From assembly GCA_905479965.1 (NCBI GenBank), contig CAJQOR010000172.1, positions 1 through 11,148 on the forward strand: a DNA stretch of 11,148 nt, in the 5' to 3' direction. The position numbers and the translations under genes are program-made. The stretch comes from an uncultured Rhizobiaceae group bacterium (lineage in GTDB: Bacteria; Pseudomonadota; Alphaproteobacteria; Rhizobiales; Rhizobiaceae). The stretch's first letter is position 1. The number at the start of each line of letters is the position of its first letter. This document shows, piece by piece, positions 1 to 6,031 of this stretch. The notes under the pieces are model-generated. The model made no database searches and was not told the DNA's origin. It saw only the letters and a list, made by a program, of their open reading frames with translations.

Positions 1-566
1 TCCCGATCACTGAGCCACATTTCTTGCCCCCAACGACCCATTGCCATATGTGTTCCGGGCTGATTGTCGTGAGTCCATTGCGTCCAACCTATTCTCATGC
101 AAATAACCGATAATCCATGCTGCTTCGCAAAAAACGCACCAGTTCGTTCACAAAAAAGCTTTGACATGCCATATGCATTGATTGGTCCGAGTTCGGTATC
201 GCTATCTAACTTGTCATCTGTAAATCGCTTGTCGCCGTGTATCCAATTAGAACTCGCCAATACCACTCGCTTAACACCCTGTCCCACAGAGTGATGATAA
301 AGAGCCAAGGTTGCATCCATGTTATATTTGATCGCAGATGACCATGCGGCCGTTGGTTCCCTATCTCCAGCCAAATGTATGATCACATCAACACCTTTGA
401 GCAGAGGGACCCAGCCCGCCTCATTCGATAAATCTGCTAAATGGATATTGGGATGATTTACTTCCCTGATATCTATTCCTGATACCTGATGCTTATCCTC
501 TTGCTCGAGCGTGTCAAAGAGTTTACGTCCCAAATGACCTCCAGCACCTGTGATCAAGACATGCAT
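1..566 (-). CDS. NAD-dependent epimerase/dehydrogenase, uronate dehydrogenase-like (3' end missing)
   Basis: This gene starts at an ATG at 566-564 and stays open for 188 codons to the window edge, so the C-terminus is missing. The N-terminus is an extended-SDR Rossmann fold: the glycine motif TGAGGHLG (residues 6-13) binds NAD, followed by an acidic residue after the second strand (IDIRE, about 31-35) that favours NAD over NADP. ASSN (104-107) supplies the catalytic Ser and YGMSK (132-136) the catalytic Tyr and Lys. MRIGWTQ (157-163) and a WLSDR near the edge resemble the matching regions of bacterial uronate dehydrogenases as I remember them. The likely role is cytosolic oxidation of a sugar or uronic acid to its lactone, or a 4-epimerisation. 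The start lies inside the end of the upstream mutarotase-like gene (13-bp overlap), so the two are probably translationally coupled. The family call is firm; the uronate substrate is only a suggestion. Confidence 0.85.
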   Translation of the reverse strand, partial: MHVLITGAGGHLGRKLFDTLEQEDKHQVSGIDIREVNHPNIHLADLSNEAGWVPLLKGVDVIIHLAGDREPTAAWSSAIKYNMDATLALYHHSVGQGVKRVVLASSNWIHGDKRFTDDKLDSDTELGPINAYGMSKLFCERTGAFFAKQHGLSVICMRIGWTQWTHDNQPGTHMAMGRWGQEMWLSDR

Positions 567-1456
567 GACATTAATTCCTTATTCTGGGCAGTTAGAATTG
601 CTGGTTCATTTGATGCACCATTTTCCCAAATATTAAAAATCTGTCGGAACGTTAGTTTTTCTCCAGGCGCAAGATTTCTCATAGGCGAATGCCATTCAGC
701 TTCACAATATGGGTAGTCGCCTGAGTTAAATATCTCTAATGGATGGCCATGTGCATAGGTAGTATCAGGTTGTTCAACAGGCACTATGCAGGATAACCAC
801 GGACCGTTATCATCAAACTTGATGAGTGTATTTCCGTCAGGATTTTGCAATCCTATCTTAAATTCCTGCATTTTAGTGCAACGTGCGAGCATGCCATCTG
901 ACGCCTCCACCAAACAACCCTCTGGTTCTCCAAAAACCATTTGAAAGCTAGGTGATCTCATTGTAACTCCGATAATTGCAGGAGAGTTGATCATCATTAC
1001 AGACCAGATACCCGTTTTTCGGGAAACCGCCCCGCCGTTAGTTGCAATATGATCAACAATCCATTCAGACTCTGTACTCAGTGTGATGCGTCGTTTGATT
1101 GTCAAGTTTGATATTTGACATTGTTGGCTTTCCAAAAGAATATGATGATCATCTTGCGAACGAACATCGTAAATACCGCTATCCAACGCAGGAAACGGCG
1201 CGCCATTTATCCAAGAACTGTCTGGAGCTATCCAAGTTTTTTCACCGCCCCAAAGCGGAAAATTAAATTGCGGTGAGCGAGTAGGTAACTCTGACAAACT
1301 TGAAATATTTATAGTCTTTCCGACTAAATCAGTATTCTGAAATAACAACGAACGACCTGAAAGCTTAATATCCCAAAGACGTCCTCCGACCCTCGGAAGA
1401 ATATCTAGCTGTAGATCACCTTGTTTTAAATGAACAACTTCCCATTGTTTTGACAT
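554..1456 (-). CDS. Galactose mutarotase-fold protein, DUF4380/aldose 1-epimerase-like
   Basis: A 300-residue protein without signal peptide or membrane segment, so probably cytosolic. It looks like the beta-sandwich galactose mutarotase superfamily. The N-terminal pattern LPRVGGRLWDIKLSG (20-34) is the usual first-strand motif of aldose-1-epimerase-like proteins, and LWGGEKTWIAPD (68-79) is typical of the DUF4380 branch. Candidate active-site groups are the His residues in YAHGHP (234-239), Glu241 and the acidic CEAEWHSP segment (251-258). PGEKLTFRQIFNIW (264-277) matches the end strand seen in this fold. It lies 63 bp after the binding-protein gene and overlaps the next gene by 13 bp, so it belongs to the transporter 1 operon. 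A reasonable role is interconverting anomers of the imported sugar before a dehydrogenase acts, but DUF4380 proteins are largely uncharacterised and a non-catalytic carbohydrate-binding role cannot be excluded. Confidence 0.8.
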   Translation of the reverse strand: MSKQWEVVHLKQGDLQLDILPRVGGRLWDIKLSGRSLLFQNTDLVGKTINISSLSELPTRSPQFNFPLWGGEKTWIAPDSSWINGAPFPALDSGIYDVRSQDDHHILLESQQCQISNLTIKRRITLSTESEWIVDHIATNGGAVSRKTGIWSVMMINSPAIIGVTMRSPSFQMVFGEPEGCLVEASDGMLARCTKMQEFKIGLQNPDGNTLIKFDDNGPWLSCIVPVEQPDTTYAHGHPLEIFNSGDYPYCEAEWHSPMRNLAPGEKLTFRQIFNIWENGASNEPAILTAQNKELMSCMS

Positions 1457-1483
1457 GGCCTCTCGCCCTCAAATATGCGGCGA

Positions 1484-1509
1484 TCCCAGCATCATAATAT
1501 ATGCTGGGA
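1484..1509 (-). promoter_or_regulatory. Intercistronic hairpin after binding-protein gene
   Basis: TCCCAGCAT (1484-1492) and ATGCTGGGA (1501-1509) form a perfect 9-bp stem around an 8-base loop, 11 bp beyond the stop codon of the binding-protein gene. Read on the minus strand it is not followed by a T-tract, so it is unlikely to be a full intrinsic terminator. It is better read as a 3'-end stabilising or attenuating hairpin that leaves the binding-protein mRNA in excess over the downstream mutarotase-like gene. Confidence 0.65.
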
Positions 1510-1519
1510 CCAAGGCTTG

Positions 1520-2515
1520 TTAGACGTGTTTAAACTGCGCAACGTTGGCTGCGGTGATAGGCATAACACCTGTCTCAACGCGTTCTGGCAACGGATTAAT
1601 ACCAGCAACTTTCCAATCAGGTAGTACTTTCAGCGCATCTGTATTCTGCCAATGCATCATGTGGAATGCTAGGAATATTTCAAGATAGGACTTCTGTGCA
1701 ACGGCGCCATGGATTGTTCCATCTTCGATGTAAGGTAGCATATCATCGTTACGATCCATCGCGACGATCTTGATGTCTTTACGTCCGGCTTCATTTACAG
1801 CAATGGCTGCTCCTTTACCACTGTCGCCATCTGTTCCCCCAATGCCAACAATATCAGGATTAGCTTGAATTGCTTGAAGATAAGCTGTTGGTGCATAAGA
1901 AGGATCGGCCTTATCATTGACGACATCGACCACCTCAATGTCTGGATATTTCTCAGCAAACACTTGTTTATAACCTTCAACTCTTTCAAGGGTGGATGGC
2001 GCAGGGAATGTACCAAGAATTACCTTACCTTTGCCACCAATTGCTTGAGCAAGCATCTCGCCACCGACACGTCCAGCTTGAACGCCGTTAATACCTAGGA
2101 ATGTTGAACGTGGACTGTCAGGAATGTCACCAATGCAGCATGTAACTGGAATACCTGCTTCAACAGCTCGCTCCACACCTGGTGCTAGCGTAGCTGGGTC
2201 GCCTGGGAATATCAGGATTCCGGCAGGACGTCTTGCTATCAACTCGTCTAACTGACGTGCTTGTGCTGCAGTATCAAAGTCAAGTGGACCAGTAAATGTT
2301 GCCTTGATGCCCATTAGTTCTTCAAGGTCCTTCATCGCGTTACGGTAATCCACCCAAAAAGGTACCTGTGTAACAATGGACAGGAATACATACTCCTTGC
2401 CCGCAGCCTGAGCCTTTGCCTCTTCTGACAAAACAGGTAGGCCAAAGGCTGCAGCCATTCCTGCAGCCGTACCGGCTGTAATAAGTTTCCTGCGGTTTAT
2501 CTTGATATCAGTCAT
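1520..2515 (-). CDS. Sugar ABC transporter substrate-binding protein, Tat-type signal (transporter 1)
   Basis: A 331-residue periplasmic binding protein of the type I (RbsB/LacI-like) fold. The N-terminus carries a twin-arginine signal: NRRKLI (7-12), a mildly hydrophobic stretch (about 13-30), then AQA before a probable cleavage at 37/38. The mature protein has the two-lobed pattern of the family: YVFLSIVTQVPFW (42-54), ILIFPGDP (100-107), LERVEGY (176-182, with the conserved ligand-facing Arg178), VAMDRND (251-257, conserved Asp254) and AVAQKS (271-276, Gln274). At the position of the ribose-binding Asp-Arg pair it has GDIPD instead, and TD (228-229) replaces the usual Asn-Asp. Ribose itself is therefore an unlikely ligand. 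The ATG has a good AGGGAG seven bases upstream. The gene follows the permease by 58 bp and is the last transporter 1 gene. Family call is secure; ligand unknown. Confidence 0.93.
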   Translation of the reverse strand: MTDIKINRRKLITAGTAAGMAAAFGLPVLSEEAKAQAAGKEYVFLSIVTQVPFWVDYRNAMKDLEELMGIKATFTGPLDFDTAAQARQLDELIARRPAGILIFPGDPATLAPGVERAVEAGIPVTCCIGDIPDSPRSTFLGINGVQAGRVGGEMLAQAIGGKGKVILGTFPAPSTLERVEGYKQVFAEKYPDIEVVDVVNDKADPSYAPTAYLQAIQANPDIVGIGGTDGDSGKGAAIAVNEAGRKDIKIVAMDRNDDMLPYIEDGTIHGAVAQKSYLEIFLAFHMMHWQNTDALKVLPDWKVAGINPLPERVETGVMPITAANVAQFKHV

Positions 2516-2573
2516 AAATTTCTCCCTATTTGACTGTTTATTGATGTTTTAAATTGGATACGAGTGATCGGTG

Positions 2574-3566
2574 TTAATCGCGCTTTTTCCTAATCAGCAT
2601 GTCTAGTGCAACTGCGCTGACAAGAACGCCACCGATGACAATCATCTGCCAGTAAATAGAAACAGCGAGCATCGTCATCGTATTGTTAATTAAAGCGACA
2701 AACACGACACCAAGGAATGCTCCTAAAATGGTGCCTTCTCCTCCTCGCAGTGACGCTCCGCCAATAACAGCGGCTGCAAGCACCTGTAGTTCAATCCCAT
2801 TCCCCGCGGTTGGCGTTCCGCTCATCAATCGGGATGCGAGAAGTACACCAGCTAAAGCTGCAAGAACTCCAGCCAATGCATATAAAATGATACGGACGCG
2901 GGTCACATGAATGCCGGACAACATCGCGGCTTTTTCATTAGCCCCAATAAAATATACCTGTCTGAAAAATCTGGTGTGGCGCACAGCAAGGTCAAATATT
3001 ACGACCAACAAAATTGTGAACAAAACTATGATTGGAAATCCGCCGATATCTGCTTTTCCGATCCAGGCAAAAGATGCTGGAAGACTTGAAACGGAGAAAC
3101 CTTCGGTAAGAACAAGCGCAACACCACGTGCTATCGACATGGTTCCCAGTGTAGCAATTAGCGGGTTTATACCTAATCCAGTTACTAAAAATCCATTTAA
3201 TACCCCAACGACCGCACCAAGAAATAAACCACAGGTGACAGCAAGTGGTATGGGCATGCCGGTTAGAAGCAACATTGCAACAACAGTCGATGATAACGCC
3301 ATAACTGATCCAACTGAAAGATCAAATCCTCCAGAAGCAAGTAGAATGGCCATACCAATCACAATAATTGCGGTCGGCGCCATACCCACCGATACTGCCC
3401 TGAAATTCGAGAAGCTGAAGAAATAAGGATTCACATTAGACATCACGATGATGATGCCAATAATCAGAACGATCAACATCAATTCACGGATGTCGACAAA
3501 GACCTTTAGGAAGCCAAATAACAACGGTTTGGATTCGGACATATTTACTTGTGTTATTGTTGTCAC
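2574..3566 (-). CDS. Sugar ABC transporter permease, RbsC-like (transporter 1)
   Basis: A 330-residue inner-membrane permease of the BPD_transp_2 family (RbsC/XylH/AraH type), with about eight to ten hydrophobic helices. Diagnostic motifs are GFDLSVGS (80-87) at the end of the second conserved helix, GANEKAAMLSGI (208-219), the cytoplasmic loop that contacts the ATPase, and VIGGASLRGGEG (268-279). Length is typical of the family. The start is a GTG at 3566-3564 whose first bases overlap the TGA of the ATPase gene (4-bp GTGA overlap). AGGAG lies seven bases upstream of this GTG, whereas the in-frame ATG eight codons later has no visible ribosome site, so GTG is preferred. It would assemble as a homodimer with the upstream ATPase and receive ligand from the Tat-type binding protein encoded just downstream. 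Confidence 0.94.
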   Translation of the reverse strand: MTTITQVNMSESKPLLFGFLKVFVDIRELMLIVLIIGIIIVMSNVNPYFFSFSNFRAVSVGMAPTAIIVIGMAILLASGGFDLSVGSVMALSSTVVAMLLLTGMPIPLAVTCGLFLGAVVGVLNGFLVTGLGINPLIATLGTMSIARGVALVLTEGFSVSSLPASFAWIGKADIGGFPIIVLFTILLVVIFDLAVRHTRFFRQVYFIGANEKAAMLSGIHVTRVRIILYALAGVLAALAGVLLASRLMSGTPTAGNGIELQVLAAAVIGGASLRGGEGTILGAFLGVVFVALINNTMTMLAVSIYWQMIVIGGVLVSAVALDMLIRKKRD

Positions 3567-5116
3567 GACATAACTCCTGTTTGAGCGATTTGAGGAACTA
3601 CTCTTTGACCTGCGGCCATTTGGAGCAAAGAAGTTTCAGTGGCATCTATCGCCTGCACATCTCCCATGAGTTCGCCTTCATGAACGACCAGAATTCGGGT
3701 TGAAAGTGAAACGAGTTCAGGGAAGTCAGTTGAAACAACAATTATGGCCATGCCTTCGGCAGCACATTTGAGTAGTTCGGTATGGATTTGGAATTTTGCA
3801 CCAACGTCAACGCCCTTTGTAGGTTCCTCGATGATCAATAAATCTGGTTTGCGTTTAAGCCACTTGGCCAGCATAACCTTTTGTTGATTTCCACCTGAAA
3901 GAGAGCCGATACGCTCTGCCATTCCGTTGGTTTTCACGCTAAATGTTTTAATGGCTGACTTACTTGCTTCTTTGATTGATAGTGATCGCATTAGACCAAG
4001 CTTTGAGTGTTCGGTCAGGCTTGCGGCGATGAGATTGTCGCCAAGAGTTTGATCTAGGAATAGTCCTTCAGTTTTGCGTTCCTCTGGAACAAAACCAATT
4101 CCGGCATGCATTGCTTCACGTAAATTTTCAAACTGAACAAGGTTGCCGTTAAGTTTTACACTTCCAGATGTGCCCTTTAATAATCCAACTATCGAACGAA
4201 CGATCTCACTACGGCGGGAACCCATCAGGCCAGCCATGCCTACAATTTCTCCGGCGTGTATTGAGAATGATATGTCGTTGAAATATGAAGGGAGTGATAG
4301 CCCCGTTACTGACAGGACTTCTTCACCGCTTGTGCCTTCGGTACTGACAATTTCTCCTGGATGTCCTCCACCAATCATTTCCGCAACCACTCGTTCTTGT
4401 GATGTCTGCGATGTAGGTAATGTACTGATTTTGTGACCATCGCGAAGAACCGTTATGCGATCCGATATACGAAAAATTTCATCCATATGATGACTGACAT
4501 AGACAATGCCAATCCCTTTGGCTGTTAGTTTGCGCAGGACATCAAACAATGCATCCACTTCATCAGGTGCGAGAGCAGATGTTGGCTCATCCAGGAGTAG
4601 AATTCGGGAGTTTAATGAAAGTGCCTTAGCAATTTCTACTATTTGCCTGGAACTGATCGGCAAACTATCGACGGAACGTAAGACATCGATCTCCAAACCG
4701 AACTCAGATAAAAGGGCCTCGGCTTTTCTATTTAACTCTTGCCAATTTACCACACCTAATTTTGTTGGTGCACGTCCAGCATAGATATTTTCAGCAACTG
4801 ATAGCGCTCCTGCAAGGCTGAGCTCTTGAAATACGCAGCTGATTCCTAAGGTTTGTGCATGCGATGGGGTTTCAATGCTAGTCTTATTCCCGTCGCAATA
4901 AATTATACCCCCGTTAGGTTGATGCAAACCGTAGAGTAAACCAAGGCAAGTGGATTTTCCGGCACCATTTTCACCGCATAGGGCGTGAATTTCCCCGGGC
5001 TGTAGTGCAAAATCCACTCCATCCAAGACGATATTTGATCCAAAGCTTTTACAGACACCCTCCAACTTTATGAGGGGCTGTGTGGAACTCTCATCGCGTG
5101 TTGAAACCGTTATCAC
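3563..5116 (-). CDS. Sugar ABC transporter ATP-binding protein, RbsA/MglA-like (transporter 1)
   Basis: A 517-residue tandem ATPase that powers uptake through the RbsC-like permease. Domain 1 (about 15-250) has Walker A GENGAGKST (48-56), Walker B LLLDEPTS (173-180) and the switch His209. Its signature is degenerate: LPISSRQ (152-158) where the family has LSxGxQQ. Domain 2 (about 265-505) has the usual degraded Walker A GLMGSRRSE (296-304), an intact signature LSGGNQQ (406-412), and Walker B LLIIEEPTKG with Glu430 in place of Asp. All losses therefore fall in one of the two composite ATP sites, leaving one canonical site. Translation starts at GTG (5116-5114), seven bases after GAGGAG. It is the first gene of its operon, 140 bp downstream of gntR, and couples to the permease by a 4-bp overlap. 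Confidence 0.94.
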   Translation of the reverse strand: MITVSTRDESSTQPLIKLEGVCKSFGSNIVLDGVDFALQPGEIHALCGENGAGKSTCLGLLYGLHQPNGGIIYCDGNKTSIETPSHAQTLGISCVFQELSLAGALSVAENIYAGRAPTKLGVVNWQELNRKAEALLSEFGLEIDVLRSVDSLPISSRQIVEIAKALSLNSRILLLDEPTSALAPDEVDALFDVLRKLTAKGIGIVYVSHHMDEIFRISDRITVLRDGHKISTLPTSQTSQERVVAEMIGGGHPGEIVSTEGTSGEEVLSVTGLSLPSYFNDISFSIHAGEIVGMAGLMGSRRSEIVRSIVGLLKGTSGSVKLNGNLVQFENLREAMHAGIGFVPEERKTEGLFLDQTLGDNLIAASLTEHSKLGLMRSLSIKEASKSAIKTFSVKTNGMAERIGSLSGGNQQKVMLAKWLKRKPDLLIIEEPTKGVDVGAKFQIHTELLKCAAEGMAIIVVSTDFPELVSLSTRILVVHEGELMGDVQAIDATETSLLQMAAGQRVVPQIAQTGVMS

Positions 5117-5134
5117 TGAAATTCTCCTCTTGCC

Positions 5135-5172
5135 TTTTTATTGACATCTAAGATATCAGATGTCAATAAAAA
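5135..5172. promoter_or_regulatory. Perfect 15-bp inverted repeat: candidate operator of transporter 1 operon
   Basis: TTTTTATTGACATCT (5135-5149) and AGATGTCAATAAAAA (5158-5172) are exact reverse complements separated by 8 bp (AAGATATC). The element lies 18 bp before the GTG of the transporter 1 ATPase. It contains ATATCAGAT (5153-5161), which recurs in the gap on the other side of gntR. Its position over the likely promoter fits repressor binding, and the adjacent GntR protein is the obvious candidate. A role as a hairpin in RNA is possible but less likely, since it sits at the very start of the transcript. Confidence 0.7.
5137..5166 (-). promoter_or_regulatory. Candidate sigma-70-type promoter for transporter 1 operon
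   Basis: On the minus strand a consensus -35 box TTGACA (5166-5161) is followed after 18 bp by AATAAA (5142-5137), four of six matches to the -10 consensus. Both boxes lie in the arms of the inverted repeat at 5135-5172, so a bound repressor would cover the promoter. Because the repeat is symmetric, the same -35 box exists on the plus strand, which has no gene to drive there. The -10 is weak and this is a prediction by eye. Confidence 0.4.
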
Positions 5173-5195
5173 TTTGATTATGTACCACTCAACGC

Positions 5196-5222
5196 AAAAT
5201 AACGGCCCCAAATGGAGCCGCT
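5196..5222 (-). terminator. Probable intrinsic terminator of gntR
   Basis: Read on the minus strand, 34 bases after the gntR stop, the RNA would form a stem of about nine pairs (5222-5214 with 5209-5201, including two G-U pairs) closed by an AUUU tetraloop, with core arms CGGCUCC and GGGGCCG. It is followed by a UUAUUUU tract (5202-5196). This fits a Rho-independent terminator and would separate gntR from the transporter 1 operon, which then needs its own promoter. Confidence 0.6.
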
Positions 5223-5256
5223 TAAATTAATAAAAATAAGATTTTGAAGATGTTAG

Positions 5257-5922
5257 TTATTTGCCGCCATCTATTACCATAGAGGCATCTCGGTATACTT
5301 GACGTGTTCGATCAATGTGCTCTGCTAATAATGAACGGATGTTTTCCATATCACCCTTGCCAACGGCTGTTGCAATTCCTTGATGTTCCTCAAAAGACAA
5401 TTCCGTATGTTGTGGTAGTTTTGCCAAGTGAGTACGTAAAGCAGCAATTTTACCGACAAACCGCGTATAGCTGGCTGTAAGATAGTCATTACCTGCATGT
5501 TCAAAAATTAAGTGATGAAAAGTGGTGTCGAGAGCCAAATAGGCTTTTTCATTACCCGCAGCTCTCTCCTTAGCCATATTTTTAACAACGCGATCCATAT
5601 TTTTCGCAAGTCCAACTGGATCTCTTGACAGAGCGAGTTCAAATGCAGCTGTTTCGATAGCTTGCCTAAAGTCGCAAATTTGAGCGACTTCAGCATTTGT
5701 AAGCGAAAAAACGCGCGCACCCTTTTGCGGCTCAATGCTGATCAATCCTTCATCTCTAAGCTGAGCAAGTGCTTCACGCACAGGAGACTTCGAAACGCCA
5801 AGTTCTTCCGATATTCTTCTCTCGGATAAAACCTGTCCCATTTTAAGGGAACCATCAATAATGTTGTTCCGCAAGTGCTCCAATGCGAGCTCCCGAAGAG
5901 ATTTAGGTCTTTCAATTACCAT
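5257..5922 (-). CDS. GntR family transcriptional regulator, FCD (FadR-like) subfamily
   Basis: A 221-residue cytosolic DNA-binding regulator. Residues about 8-73 form the GntR winged helix-turn-helix; LSERRISEELGVSKSPVREA (32-51) is the textbook recognition region, followed by LRDEGLISIEPQKGARVF as the wing. Residues about 78-210 form the all-helical FCD effector domain. Asp132, His136, His180 and His202 occupy the spacing of the metal-binding site found in many FCD regulators, suggesting a metal-dependent carboxylate or sugar-acid effector. The ATG has GGAG eight bases upstream. It sits between two transporter operons, and candidate operators lie in both flanking gaps, so it probably represses itself and both arms until an inducer, perhaps a sugar acid or lactone product, binds. 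Orthology to a characterised regulator cannot be set by eye. Confidence 0.93.
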   Translation of the reverse strand: MVIERPKSLRELALEHLRNNIIDGSLKMGQVLSERRISEELGVSKSPVREALAQLRDEGLISIEPQKGARVFSLTNAEVAQICDFRQAIETAAFELALSRDPVGLAKNMDRVVKNMAKERAAGNEKAYLALDTTFHHLIFEHAGNDYLTASYTRFVGKIAALRTHLAKLPQHTELSFEEHQGIATAVGKGDMENIRSLLAEHIDRTRQVYRDASMVIDGGK

Positions 5923-5960
5923 TTACGATTCTCCAAAAAATATGTTTACGAGCTCTAATT

Positions 5961-6000
5961 TATCTGATACACCAGATTTTACAAGCTGGAATATCAGATA
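5961..6000. promoter_or_regulatory. 40-bp interrupted inverted repeat: candidate GntR operator in the divergent promoter region
   Basis: TATCTGATA (5961-5969) and TATCAGATA (5992-6000) are exact reverse complements, and each is itself nearly palindromic (TATC-N-GATA). Inside them CCAG (5972-5975) and CTGG (5986-5989) keep the same centre of symmetry. The half-site centres are 31 bp apart, about three helical turns. The element lies in the 109-bp gap between the divergent gntR and lactonase genes, and shares ATATCAGAT with the transporter 1 operator region. No strong -35/-10 pair could be assigned for either direction in this gap. Confidence 0.6.
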
Positions 6001-6016
6001 TCAGTTAGTATCGTTG

Positions 6017-6021
6017 GGAGG
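6017..6021 (+). promoter_or_regulatory. Ribosome binding site that fixes the lactonase start
   Basis: GGAGG lies ten bases before the ATG at 6032. The reading frame is open upstream as far as 5861, but that extension has no ribosome site and would overlap gntR, so this site decides the start. Confidence 0.7.
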
Positions 6022-6031
6022 ACGATTTACA

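Noticed and set aside
489..716. Plus-strand 75-codon open frame across the left operon
   Set aside because: It spans the overlap of two well-supported minus-strand genes and shows no motif.
1484..1509. Hairpin considered as a true Rho-independent terminator
   Set aside because: On the minus strand the stem is followed by mixed sequence without a T-run, and the next gene starts only 28 bp further on in the same direction, so full termination is unlikely.
2911..3426. 171-codon open frame on the plus strand
   Set aside because: It lies wholly antisense to the RbsC-like permease, whose family motifs are clear. The composition (rich in Pro, Thr and Ser) is that of a reverse-strand shadow.
3540..3542. 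In-frame ATG as start of the transporter 1 permease
   Set aside because: No ribosome site precedes it. The GTG at 3566 has AGGAG seven bases upstream and overlaps the ATPase stop in the usual coupled way.
5861..6031. Upstream in-frame extension of the lactonase (57 extra codons from an ATG at 5861)
   Set aside because: It would overlap gntR antisense, runs through the candidate operator, has no ribosome site and does not resemble SMP-30 proteins. The GGAGG-preceded ATG at 6032 gives the normal family N-terminus with Glu15 in place.
5923..6031. Sigma-70 promoter pairs in the divergent gap, such as TTGTAA with TAAATT on the gntR strand
   Set aside because: Only about four of six matches at each box, with alternatives equally good, so no specific promoter is claimed here.
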